A stretch of DNA of 64,000 bases from Sphingosinicella soli. Lineage in GTDB: Bacteria; Pseudomonadota; Alphaproteobacteria; Sphingomonadales; Sphingomonadaceae. Positions within the stretch are counted from its first letter, which is position 1; each line of letters opens with the position of its first letter. Below the pieces are notes generated by a model that did not search any database, was not told where the DNA came from, and saw only the letters and a list, made by a program, of their open reading frames with translations. The DNA is taken from contig NZ_JACHNZ010000013.1 of assembly GCF_014199685.1 (NCBI RefSeq), positions 1-64,000 on the forward strand, in the 5' to 3' direction. Both the position numbers and the translations under genes were made by a program. This document shows, in pieces, positions 7,612 to 14,457 of this stretch.

Positions 7612-8382
7612 CTAGCCAGCCTCGCCGTCTTCGGCGCGGCCGTGGACGAAGCGGTCGACATAGTCGTTGCCGCTGTTTTCAAGGTCGGCGACCTTGCCTT
7701 CCCAGTGGATGCGTCCGTCTTTCAGCATCGCAACGCGGTCGGCGATGCGGCGCGCGCTCGCCATGTCGTGCGTGATGGTGACGGCGGTGACGCCCAGATC
7801 GGTCACGAGCCCGCGGATCAGCCGGTTGATCGTATCGGCGCGGATCGGGTCCAGGCCCGTGGTCGGCTCGTCGAAGAAAATGATCTGGGGTTCCGCCGCG
7901 ATCGCGCGGGCAAGTGCCACGCGCTTTTGCATGCCGCCCGAAAGCTCGGAGGGTTTCAGGTCCGCCACGGCGGCATCCAGACCGACCTTCGCGAGCAATT
8001 CCACCGCTTTTGCGTGCATCGCCTTCGCGTTTCTGGAACGGCCGCGCGTCAGTGCGAAGGTGATGTTGCGCCACACGGGCAGCGAATCGAACAGGGCGCC
8101 GCCCTGGAACAGCATGCCGATGCGGTTTCTAAGGTTCGTGCGGTCCGCGCGCGGTGCGGCGGCGAGATCGACGCCGTCCAGGCGGATCACGCCGCCGTCG
8201 ATAGGTAGGATGCCGAGCACGCTTTTCAGCATCACCGACTTGCCGGTGCCCGAGCCGCCGATCACGACCAGCGATTCGCCCGGCGCGACCTTCAGGTCGA
8301 TGTGGTCGAGCACGACCTTCGGCCCGAACGTCTTGCGGACCCCGACAAGCTCGATACTGCCGCCGCGCGCGCCTGCCGTCAT
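7612..8382 (-). CDS. mlaF: ABC transporter ATPase of the Mla lipid transport system
   Basis: A 256-residue ABC ATPase, the cytoplasmic subunit that pairs with the MlaE permease to move phospholipids between the membranes. The Walker A motif reads GGSGTGKS, the signature LSGGMQKR, and Walker B IIFFDEPTTGLDP, all intact, with an H-loop THDM. The start at 8382 overlaps the mlaE stop by four bases (ATGA), so the pair is translationally coupled. A longer open frame runs upstream through mlaE in another phase and is not coding. The MCE-domain substrate-binding subunit (MlaD) and the other mla genes are not adjacent, so they must be elsewhere or the system uses a different partner. Confidence 0.92.
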   Translation of the reverse strand: MTAGARGGSIELVGVRKTFGPKVVLDHIDLKVAPGESLVVIGGSGTGKSVMLKSVLGILPIDGGVIRLDGVDLAAAPRADRTNLRNRIGMLFQGGALFDSLPVWRNITFALTRGRSRNAKAMHAKAVELLAKVGLDAAVADLKPSELSGGMQKRVALARAIAAEPQIIFFDEPTTGLDPIRADTINRLIRGLVTDLGVTAVTITHDMASARRIADRVAMLKDGRIHWEGKVADLENSGNDYVDRFVHGRAEDGEAG

Positions 8383-9164
8383 GTGCCGAACACCAGCACG
8401 GTGATGATGAGGTTCGCAAGCAGGATCAGCACGAAGGCGCTGACCACCGCGTTCGTCGTCGATCGTCCGACACCCGCCGCGCCGCCCATGCTGCGAAAGC
8501 CGTGGTAGCAGCCCATCAGGGCGATGATGAAGCCGAACACCGCCGCCTTCACGAGGCTGGAAGAAACGTCGTCCCATTCCAGATATTGCCGGGTCGTTGA
8601 AAGATAAGCGCTGACGTTGAAGCCGAGGCGCTGCGTGCCGATCAGAAAGCCGCCCATCACACCCAGCGCGTTCGAAACGAGCACGAGCACCGGCAGCACG
8701 ATCACAGCAGCGATCAGGCGCGGTGCGATCAGATACTGGAACGGGTCGGTTCGCAGCGTGGTGAGCGCGTCGATCTGTTCGGTAACGCGCATCGTGCCGA
8801 GTTCCGCCGCCATTGCGGAAGAGACGCGCCCCGCCACCATCAGCCCGCCGAGCACGGGCCCCAGCTCGCGCACGATCGCGATGACGGTGACGGCAGGAAC
8901 GGTGCTTTCGGCATTGAAGCGGCTGCCGCCGACAAAGATTTGCTGTGCGAGCGCGGCGCCGGTGAACACGGCGGTAAGCCCCACCACCGGCAGCGAGAAC
9001 CAGCCGATGACGAGCATCTGCTCGATCAGGCGTCCGAAATAATAGGGCGGCCGTAGGGAGGCACCGAGCGCGCGCAGCGCGAACAGCGCAACCCGGCCGA
9101 TGCTGGCGAGCGCGGCGAGCACCGCGCGGCCCGGATGGGCGAAGAGGGCAATGAGAGCGTTCAT
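8379..9164 (-). CDS. mlaE: MlaE family lipid ABC transporter permease
   Basis: A 261-residue permease of the MlaE/YrbE family with five to six hydrophobic segments. The family pattern is visible: an amphipathic N-terminal helix, then GLTAVFTGAALAQQ, the conserved ELGPVLGGLMVAGRVSSAMA block interrupted only by line length, and EQIDALTTLRTDP. It forms the inner-membrane channel of a lipid importer/exporter for outer-membrane asymmetry. ATG at 9164 overlaps the alr stop by four bases and its own stop overlaps the mlaF start by four bases, giving a tight alr-mlaE-mlaF unit. Confidence 0.92.
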   Translation of the reverse strand: MNALIALFAHPGRAVLAALASIGRVALFALRALGASLRPPYYFGRLIEQMLVIGWFSLPVVGLTAVFTGAALAQQIFVGGSRFNAESTVPAVTVIAIVRELGPVLGGLMVAGRVSSAMAAELGTMRVTEQIDALTTLRTDPFQYLIAPRLIAAVIVLPVLVLVSNALGVMGGFLIGTQRLGFNVSAYLSTTRQYLEWDDVSSSLVKAAVFGFIIALMGCYHGFRSMGGAAGVGRSTTNAVVSAFVLILLANLIITVLVFGT

Positions 9165-10183
9165 GTGTAGATGCGCTCATAGCGGGCGCCGAGGCCAGTC
9201 AGCAACTCATACTCGGAAAGTCCCGATAGATGCGCGGCTTCCGCCAGGTCGTAAACGATCTCCACATGCTCGCCGGGGGCGACGGGCGGCGTGTCGGTGA
9301 TGTCGATGATGATCATGTCCATCGACACACGCCCGACGACGCGCGCCCGCTTGCCGCCGACGATCGCTTCGCCCCGGTCGGAGAAGCCCCGCAGATATCC
9401 GTCCGCGTAGCCGAGGTTGAGCACGGCAAGGCGGCTGTCGCGCGTCGCCGTCCATGTCGCGCCGTAACCGGAGGCGTCACCGGCGGGCAGGTCGCGGCAC
9501 TGGATGACGCGCGCCTCGGGAAACACCACCTGCCGCATTCCCGCGACGCCGCCGTAAATCCCGATGCCGGGGCGAACGTGGCCGAAGGCATAGTCGCGCC
9601 CGAGACATATGCCCGCCGTATTCGCAATCGCTCCGCGCACGCCCAGCGCCGCAACCACCTGCGCGAACCTGTCCCGCTGCAAGGCATTGAGCGCATGCTC
9701 CGGCTCATCCGCGCAGGCAAGGTGGGTGTGAACGGTATTCACATCCATGCCCGCGAACATTTCGGTGCAGAAGCCGCGCCAGCCGAAGCCGAGGCGGTTC
9801 ATGCCGGTATCCACCATGATGTCGCAGCGGCGCCCGGCACCGTGCGCGCGCCACAGCGCCACCTGCTCGGGGCTGATGAGCACGGGCTCGGCATCGATGG
9901 AGAGCGCGGCGGGGAGGTCGGCGGCATCGATTCCGTGCAGCACCAGCACGCGAAGATCGGGCGGGTGCCCGGCGAGCGCGGCGGCCTCCTGCCAGTTCGA
10001 GACGTAGAACGTGCGGCAGCCTTCCGCGTAAAGCCGCTCGACCACTGCTTTCGCGCCGAGCCCGTAGCCGTCCGCCTTCACCGCGGCGCCTGCATCGACG
10101 CCCGCAAGCGCGCGCAATTGCCGCCAGTTGGCGGCAAGGGCGTCGAGATCGATGCGAAGGCGAAGCGGCGCGGGCGGGATCAT
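9161..10183 (-). CDS. alr: Alanine racemase
   Basis: A 340-residue PLP enzyme converting L-alanine to D-alanine for peptidoglycan. The PLP lysine is Lys36 in the canonical AVKADGYG motif, and the second catalytic residue is Tyr240 in SGYGATW. The protein is slightly shorter than E. coli Alr (359) but has both the TIM-barrel and the C-terminal beta domain, where GRVSMDMI is typical. It is the first gene of the alr-mlaE-mlaF unit and is divergent from radA, with 111 bases between the start codons in which both promoters must lie. D-Ala made here feeds the ddl and murF steps encoded at the other end of the window. Confidence 0.95.
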   Translation of the reverse strand: MIPPAPLRLRIDLDALAANWRQLRALAGVDAGAAVKADGYGLGAKAVVERLYAEGCRTFYVSNWQEAAALAGHPPDLRVLVLHGIDAADLPAALSIDAEPVLISPEQVALWRAHGAGRRCDIMVDTGMNRLGFGWRGFCTEMFAGMDVNTVHTHLACADEPEHALNALQRDRFAQVVAALGVRGAIANTAGICLGRDYAFGHVRPGIGIYGGVAGMRQVVFPEARVIQCRDLPAGDASGYGATWTATRDSRLAVLNLGYADGYLRGFSDRGEAIVGGKRARVVGRVSMDMIIIDITDTPPVAPGEHVEIVYDLAEAAHLSGLSEYELLTGLGARYERIYT

Positions 10184-10294
10184 AAGCGCGGACGCATAGC
10201 GGGGGAGCGCGCGCTACGCAAATGCCTGTTGGGGCGTTGTGCTCGTGAAATTCCCTCGCTATGTTCACAGTCTGTTCTTGGCTATGGAGACCCG

Positions 10295-11680
10295 ATGGCG
10301 CGGCTGAAAACCCAGTTTGTCTGTCAGGCGTGCGGCGCGGTGGCGCCGCGCTGGGCGGGGCAGTGCGGCGAGTGCAAGGAATGGAACAGCATCGTCGAGG
10401 ATGCCGGCGCGGTGGTGACGCCGTTTTCAGCGAAGCAGTCGCTGAACCGGGGCGGCACGGCGTTCCGCCTGCAATCGCTCGACGAGGACACGCCGCTGCC
10501 GCCCCGGCTGCCCACCGGCATCGCGGAGCTTGATCGCACGCTCGGCGGCGGCGTGGTGCCGGGCAGCGCGATCCTGATCGGCGGCGACCCCGGCATCGGC
10601 AAATCGACTCTGCTGCTGCAGGTCGCGGGCAAGATGGCGATGGCGGGCAGGCGCGTCGTCTATCTTTCGGGAGAGGAAGCCGCCGACCAGGTGCGCCTGC
10701 GCGCGCAGCGGCTCGGGCTCGGCAAGGCCGACGTGGCGCTCGCCAGCGTCACCTCCGTGCGCGACATCCTGGCGACGCTCTCGGAGCGCGCCGCGCCCGA
10801 TCTGGTCGTCATCGATTCGATCCAGACGATGCATTCCGACATGCTGGAGGGTGCCCCCGGCACAGTGAGCCAGGTGCGCGCCGCCGCGCAGGAACTGATT
10901 CGCTATGCGAAGTCCGAGGGGGCTGCCGTGGTGCTCGTCGGCCATGTCACCAAGGACGGGCAGATCGCCGGGCCGCGCGTGCTCGAACACATGGTCGATA
11001 CCGTGCTCTATTTCGAAGGCGAGCGTTCGCATCAGTACCGCATCCTGCGCGCCGTGAAGAACCGCTTCGGCGGCACCGACGAGATCGGCGTGTTCGCGAT
11101 GGGCACGCTGGGGCTGGAGGAAGTTTCGAACCCCTCTTCGCTGTTCCTCACGCAGCGCGAGGCGCCGGTGCCGGGCTCGGTCGTGTTCCCCGCGATCGAG
11201 GGCACGCGCCCGGTGATGGTGGAGGTGCAGGCGCTCGTCGTGCGCCTGCCGTCGGGCGCGACGCCGCGCCGCGCGGTCGTCGGCTGGGATTCGGGGCGGC
11301 TGTCGATGATCCTTGCGGTGCTGGAGGCGCGCTGCGGGCTGAACTTCTCGACCTGCGAGGTTTATCTCAACATCGCGGGCGGGCTGCGCGTGTCGGACCC
11401 TGCAGCCGACCTTGCCGTCGCCGCGGCGCTCGCGTCGGCGATGGCGGAGCGGCCGATCAGCCTCGACACGGTGGCGCTCGGCGAACTTGCGCTTTCGGGC
11501 GAGATTCGCGCCGCGCCGCACCTCGGGCTGCGGCTCAAGGAAGCGCAGAAACTCGGCTTCGAGCGCGCCTTCCTTCCCGGCGGCGCGACCGCGAAGGGAG
11601 ACGGTGTGCCCAATGGTATGAAAGCCACAGGTTTTAAACATTTGTCGGGGCTTGTTGACCACCTCTGCGGCGCGGATTAG
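10295..11680 (+). CDS. radA: DNA repair protein RadA (Sms)
   Basis: A 461-residue RecA-like DNA helicase that promotes branch migration in recombination. The N-terminal C4 zinc finger has Cys10, Cys13, Cys24 and Cys27. Walker A reads GGDPGIGKST, and the RadA-specific KNRFG motif is present (VKNRFGGTDE). The C-terminal third is the Lon-protease-like domain (residues about 300-460). ATG at 10295 follows GGAGA with four bases spacing; an open frame reaching back to 9230 is only the antisense of alr. It is the first gene of a radA-cvpA-cysS run with short gaps. Confidence 0.96.
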   Translation: MARLKTQFVCQACGAVAPRWAGQCGECKEWNSIVEDAGAVVTPFSAKQSLNRGGTAFRLQSLDEDTPLPPRLPTGIAELDRTLGGGVVPGSAILIGGDPGIGKSTLLLQVAGKMAMAGRRVVYLSGEEAADQVRLRAQRLGLGKADVALASVTSVRDILATLSERAAPDLVVIDSIQTMHSDMLEGAPGTVSQVRAAAQELIRYAKSEGAAVVLVGHVTKDGQIAGPRVLEHMVDTVLYFEGERSHQYRILRAVKNRFGGTDEIGVFAMGTLGLEEVSNPSSLFLTQREAPVPGSVVFPAIEGTRPVMVEVQALVVRLPSGATPRRAVVGWDSGRLSMILAVLEARCGLNFSTCEVYLNIAGGLRVSDPAADLAVAAALASAMAERPISLDTVALGELALSGEIRAAPHLGLRLKEAQKLGFERAFLPGGATAKGDGVPNGMKATGFKHLSGLVDHLCGAD

Positions 11681-11692
11681 GGCCCGCAAAAT

Positions 11693-12331
11693 ATGGACAT
11701 CACCGGGTTCGACATTGTCGTGCTGCTTATCGTCGGGGCGCTTGCCGTGCTCGGCGCGATCCGGGGCTTCGTAACCGAAATCCTCACGCTGCTTGCGTGG
11801 GTCGCGGCGGTGGTCGCGCTGAAGCTGTTCTACCCTGCGGGCAAGCTGATCGCGGCGGGCATGGTGGGCAGCGAGGTCGCGGCGGCGGCGATCGCCTTCG
11901 TCGTCATCTTCTTCGGCACCTTCTTCGTCTTCCGCCTCGTCGGGCGCCTGCTCGGCGACCGTACCAAGCGCTCGGTGATCGGGCCGATCGACCGCGTGCT
12001 CGGTCTCGGCTTCGGCGCGGTGAAGGGGCTCATCGTGGTCAGCCTCGTGTTCCTCGTCGTCACGCGCGGCCACGCGCTCATCTGGGGCGGCGACGAAAAG
12101 CTGCCGGCGTGGCTGCTCGCCGCGAAGACCGAACCGCTGCTCGATATCACCAGCCGCGCGATCATCGACTATGCCGAAGACCGGCAGGAAGGCCTCGGCC
12201 TCGGCGACGACAGGCCGCAAACGTCGCAGGAGCAGCACCACAGCGACACGAGCGGCGGCGAGGGCTACACGCACGAAGAGCGCGACGCGCTCGACGATCT
12301 GCTGGACGACGCGGGCTCTACAGAGATTTAG
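11693..12331 (+). CDS. cvpA: CvpA family membrane protein
   Basis: A 212-residue protein with four predicted membrane segments in residues 1-125, then a soluble tail rich in Gln, His, Asp and Glu. It matches the CvpA/colicin V production family by its opening (DIVVLLIVGALAVLGAIRG) and the GFGAVKGLIVV segment. In enterobacteria the family affects colicin V export and envelope stress; the biochemical role is not settled. It starts 12 bases after radA and precedes cysS by 42 bases, so co-transcription is likely. The acidic tail is longer than in many homologues. Confidence 0.85.
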   Translation: MDITGFDIVVLLIVGALAVLGAIRGFVTEILTLLAWVAAVVALKLFYPAGKLIAAGMVGSEVAAAAIAFVVIFFGTFFVFRLVGRLLGDRTKRSVIGPIDRVLGLGFGAVKGLIVVSLVFLVVTRGHALIWGGDEKLPAWLLAAKTEPLLDITSRAIIDYAEDRQEGLGLGDDRPQTSQEQHHSDTSGGEGYTHEERDALDDLLDDAGSTEI

Positions 12332-12373
12332 GGGCGGTTTCCTTCGCGGCGGATTCGCGCTAGGGGCGCGGCC

Positions 12374-13780
12374 ATGACCGAGCTCCGCCTCTACAACACG
12401 CTGACGCGCCGGAAGGACGTCTTCACGCCCGCCGATCCGAACCGGGTGACGATGTACGTGTGCGGCCCCACGGTCTACAACCGCGCGCACATCGGCAACG
12501 CCCGCCCCGCCGTGGTGTTCGACGTGCTGTTCCGCCTCCTGCGCCACACGTACGGTGAAAACGCCGTCCACTATGCGCGGAACTTTACCGACATCGACGA
12601 CAAGATCATGGCCGCCGCGCAGGCCGAAGGCGTCCCGATCGAGACGATCACGAAGCGCTACGAGGATTTCTACCGCGCCGACATGGGCGCGCTCGGCGTG
12701 CTGCGCCCGACCTACGAGCCGCGCGCGACCGAGCATGTCGAGCAGATGATCGCCATGATCGCGGCGCTGATCGAAAAGGGCGCGGCCTACGCCGTCGAAG
12801 GCCACGCGCTGTTCGATATCAGCGCCGACGCCGACTACGGCACGCTCTCGCGCCGCCCGATGGACGAAATGATCGCGGGCGCGCGCGTCGAGGTTGCGCC
12901 CTACAAGAAGAACCCCGGCGACTTCGTCCTCTGGAAGCCGAGCGCGGCGGACCAGCCGGGCTGGGAGTCCCCGTGGGGGCGCGGCCGTCCCGGCTGGCAC
13001 ATCGAGTGCTCGGCGATGATCGAGGCGCACCTCGGCACCACGATCGACATCCACGGCGGCGGCCTCGACCTCCAGTTCCCGCACCACGAAAACGAATGTG
13101 TGCAAAGCCGCTGCGCCCACGGCGCGCCGCTCGCGAGCGTTTGGATGCACAACGGCTTCCTCTCCATGGACAAGGAGAAGATGTCGAAGTCGCTCGGCAA
13201 CGTGGTGACGGTGGGCGAACTGCTGGAGCAGGGCCACAAGGGTGAAACGCTGCGCCTCGCACTGCTGATGGCGCACTACCGCCAGCCGCTGGATTGGAAT
13301 GAGCGGCTGCTTGAACAGGCGAAGGCGATGCTCGACGGATTCAGGAATGCCATCCGTTCGTCTGATGCGCCGTATGTTGAGGCGGAAGTTCCCGCTGCGG
13401 TCCTCGATGCGCTGGCGGACGATCTCAACACGCCTGCCGTGCTCGCCGAGATGCAGAAGGTGCGCAAGAGGCTTACGACTGCGGGTTCGGAGACGGAAGC
13501 ATCAAAGGCGAGGTCGGAGTTGGAGGAAATTGGGAAGCTTCTCGGATTATCCTCACTGCATAATACGATTTTTTTGAAACCCGCCACTTTACGTCTTCAA
13601 GGCCAAAACATTGAGGTTTTGGTCTCAGATCAACGGATATTCCGGTATGTGGCTGACCGCACCGCCGCCAAAGCCGCAAAAAACTGGGCCGAAGCCGACC
13701 GCATCCGCGATCAACTCAAGGCGGAAGGCATCCTCCTGGAAGACAAGCCCGACGGCACCACTGTCTGGCGGCGCGCATAG
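12374..13780 (+). CDS. cysS: Cysteinyl-tRNA synthetase
   Basis: A 468-residue class I aminoacyl-tRNA synthetase. The HIGH-type motif is HIGN (39-42), KMSKS is at 269-273, and the zinc ligands Cys30, Cys212, His237 and Glu241 are all visible. The C-terminal helical anticodon-binding region ends with the usual NWAEADRIRDQLKAEGI interrupted pattern. The stretch coding for residues about 372-435 (13490-13680) is clearly poorer in GC than the rest of the gene and carries residues with little likeness to the usual linker. The frame stays open across it, so the enzyme should still be functional. ATG at 12374 is the family-typical start. Confidence 0.95.
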   Translation: MTELRLYNTLTRRKDVFTPADPNRVTMYVCGPTVYNRAHIGNARPAVVFDVLFRLLRHTYGENAVHYARNFTDIDDKIMAAAQAEGVPIETITKRYEDFYRADMGALGVLRPTYEPRATEHVEQMIAMIAALIEKGAAYAVEGHALFDISADADYGTLSRRPMDEMIAGARVEVAPYKKNPGDFVLWKPSAADQPGWESPWGRGRPGWHIECSAMIEAHLGTTIDIHGGGLDLQFPHHENECVQSRCAHGAPLASVWMHNGFLSMDKEKMSKSLGNVVTVGELLEQGHKGETLRLALLMAHYRQPLDWNERLLEQAKAMLDGFRNAIRSSDAPYVEAEVPAAVLDALADDLNTPAVLAEMQKVRKRLTTAGSETEASKARSELEEIGKLLGLSSLHNTIFLKPATLRLQGQNIEVLVSDQRIFRYVADRTAAKAAKNWAEADRIRDQLKAEGILLEDKPDGTTVWRRA

Positions 13781-13781
13781 C

Positions 13782-13870
13782 ATGGATCCCGGCCTGCGCC
13801 GGGATGACGATGGGGAGGAAATGCTGACAGCCCCGCCTTTCCCGTCACCCCGGCGAAGGCCGGGGCCCAT
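13782..13870. repeat. Inverted pair of intergenic repeats (CCCGG-rich)
   Basis: Bases 13782-13809 and 13843-13870 are 28-base inverted copies of each other with few mismatches. Each copy is itself partly palindromic (CCCGGCctgcGCCGGG-like). The sequence is the common GTCACCCCGGCGAAGGCCGGGG element found between genes in many sphingomonads. It sits between convergent cysS and the MAPEG gene and could act as a bidirectional terminator. Confidence 0.7.
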
Positions 13871-13928
13871 GCGACCGTGAATGCGTGCCGAAGCTGCTGA
13901 CGGTTCAGCGCGCTCATGAAAGCCCCGC

Positions 13929-14360
13929 TCAGTAAAGCGCCGCGACCTCGCGGACGATCATGACGCCGAGCGCAACCCACGACAGGCCGAACAGCGCGAA
14001 GCGGATCATCACGCGGTTGAACGTCGCCTGCACCAGCGAATGCAGCGCGCGCAGGATCACGTAGGCCCATGCCGCGATCACATGCCACTGGTCGGCGTGG
14101 CCGAGCAGCACGATTGCGATGACCATCGCGTAGAACAGCGTCGGCGCTTCGAAGAGGTGGTTGTAATTGTCGGCCACCCGCCGCGCCTCGCTCGGCAGCG
14201 TGTTCAGCGACCCCGGATGCTGCGCCGCCTGCGGATCGATCTTCGCCTGGTTCATCGCCGGTATCCGCGTCGCGTACATCCACACGAACATCACCAGATT
14301 GAGCAGCCCCATCGCGATGATGGTCTGCAGCATCGAGATTACGTTGCTGTTCAAGGTCAT
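13929..14360 (-). CDS. MAPEG family membrane protein
   Basis: A 143-residue four-helix membrane protein of the MAPEG family, which includes microsomal glutathione transferases and related eicosanoid enzymes. The recognisable block is NYNHLFEAPTLFYA followed by helix 3 with ALHSLVQATFNRV, the loops that bind glutathione in characterised members. Bacterial homologues usually have unknown substrates; a detoxification role is inferred. It is divergent from the patatin-like gene with about 97 bases between them, and convergent with cysS across an inverted repeat pair. Confidence 0.85.
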   Translation of the reverse strand: MTLNSNVISMLQTIIAMGLLNLVMFVWMYATRIPAMNQAKIDPQAAQHPGSLNTLPSEARRVADNYNHLFEAPTLFYAMVIAIVLLGHADQWHVIAAWAYVILRALHSLVQATFNRVMIRFALFGLSWVALGVMIVREVAALY

Positions 14361-14457
14361 GGGCGATCCTCCCCCTCGCGTCTCTCCCGGCGCGGATGCT
14401 GCGCCTTCGTGTCGCGGAGTGCAACCCTCACGGTCGACAGGGCGATTCCGGGCCGAT

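Noticed and set aside
9230-10294. Upstream extension of the radA frame
   Set aside because: Antisense of alr; radA has its own ribosome site and zinc finger start at 10295.
10427-13276. A 949-codon open frame on the minus strand opposite radA, cvpA and cysS
   Set aside because: It is antisense to three well-identified genes, with Arg/His/Asp-rich composition typical of antisense frames in high-GC DNA.
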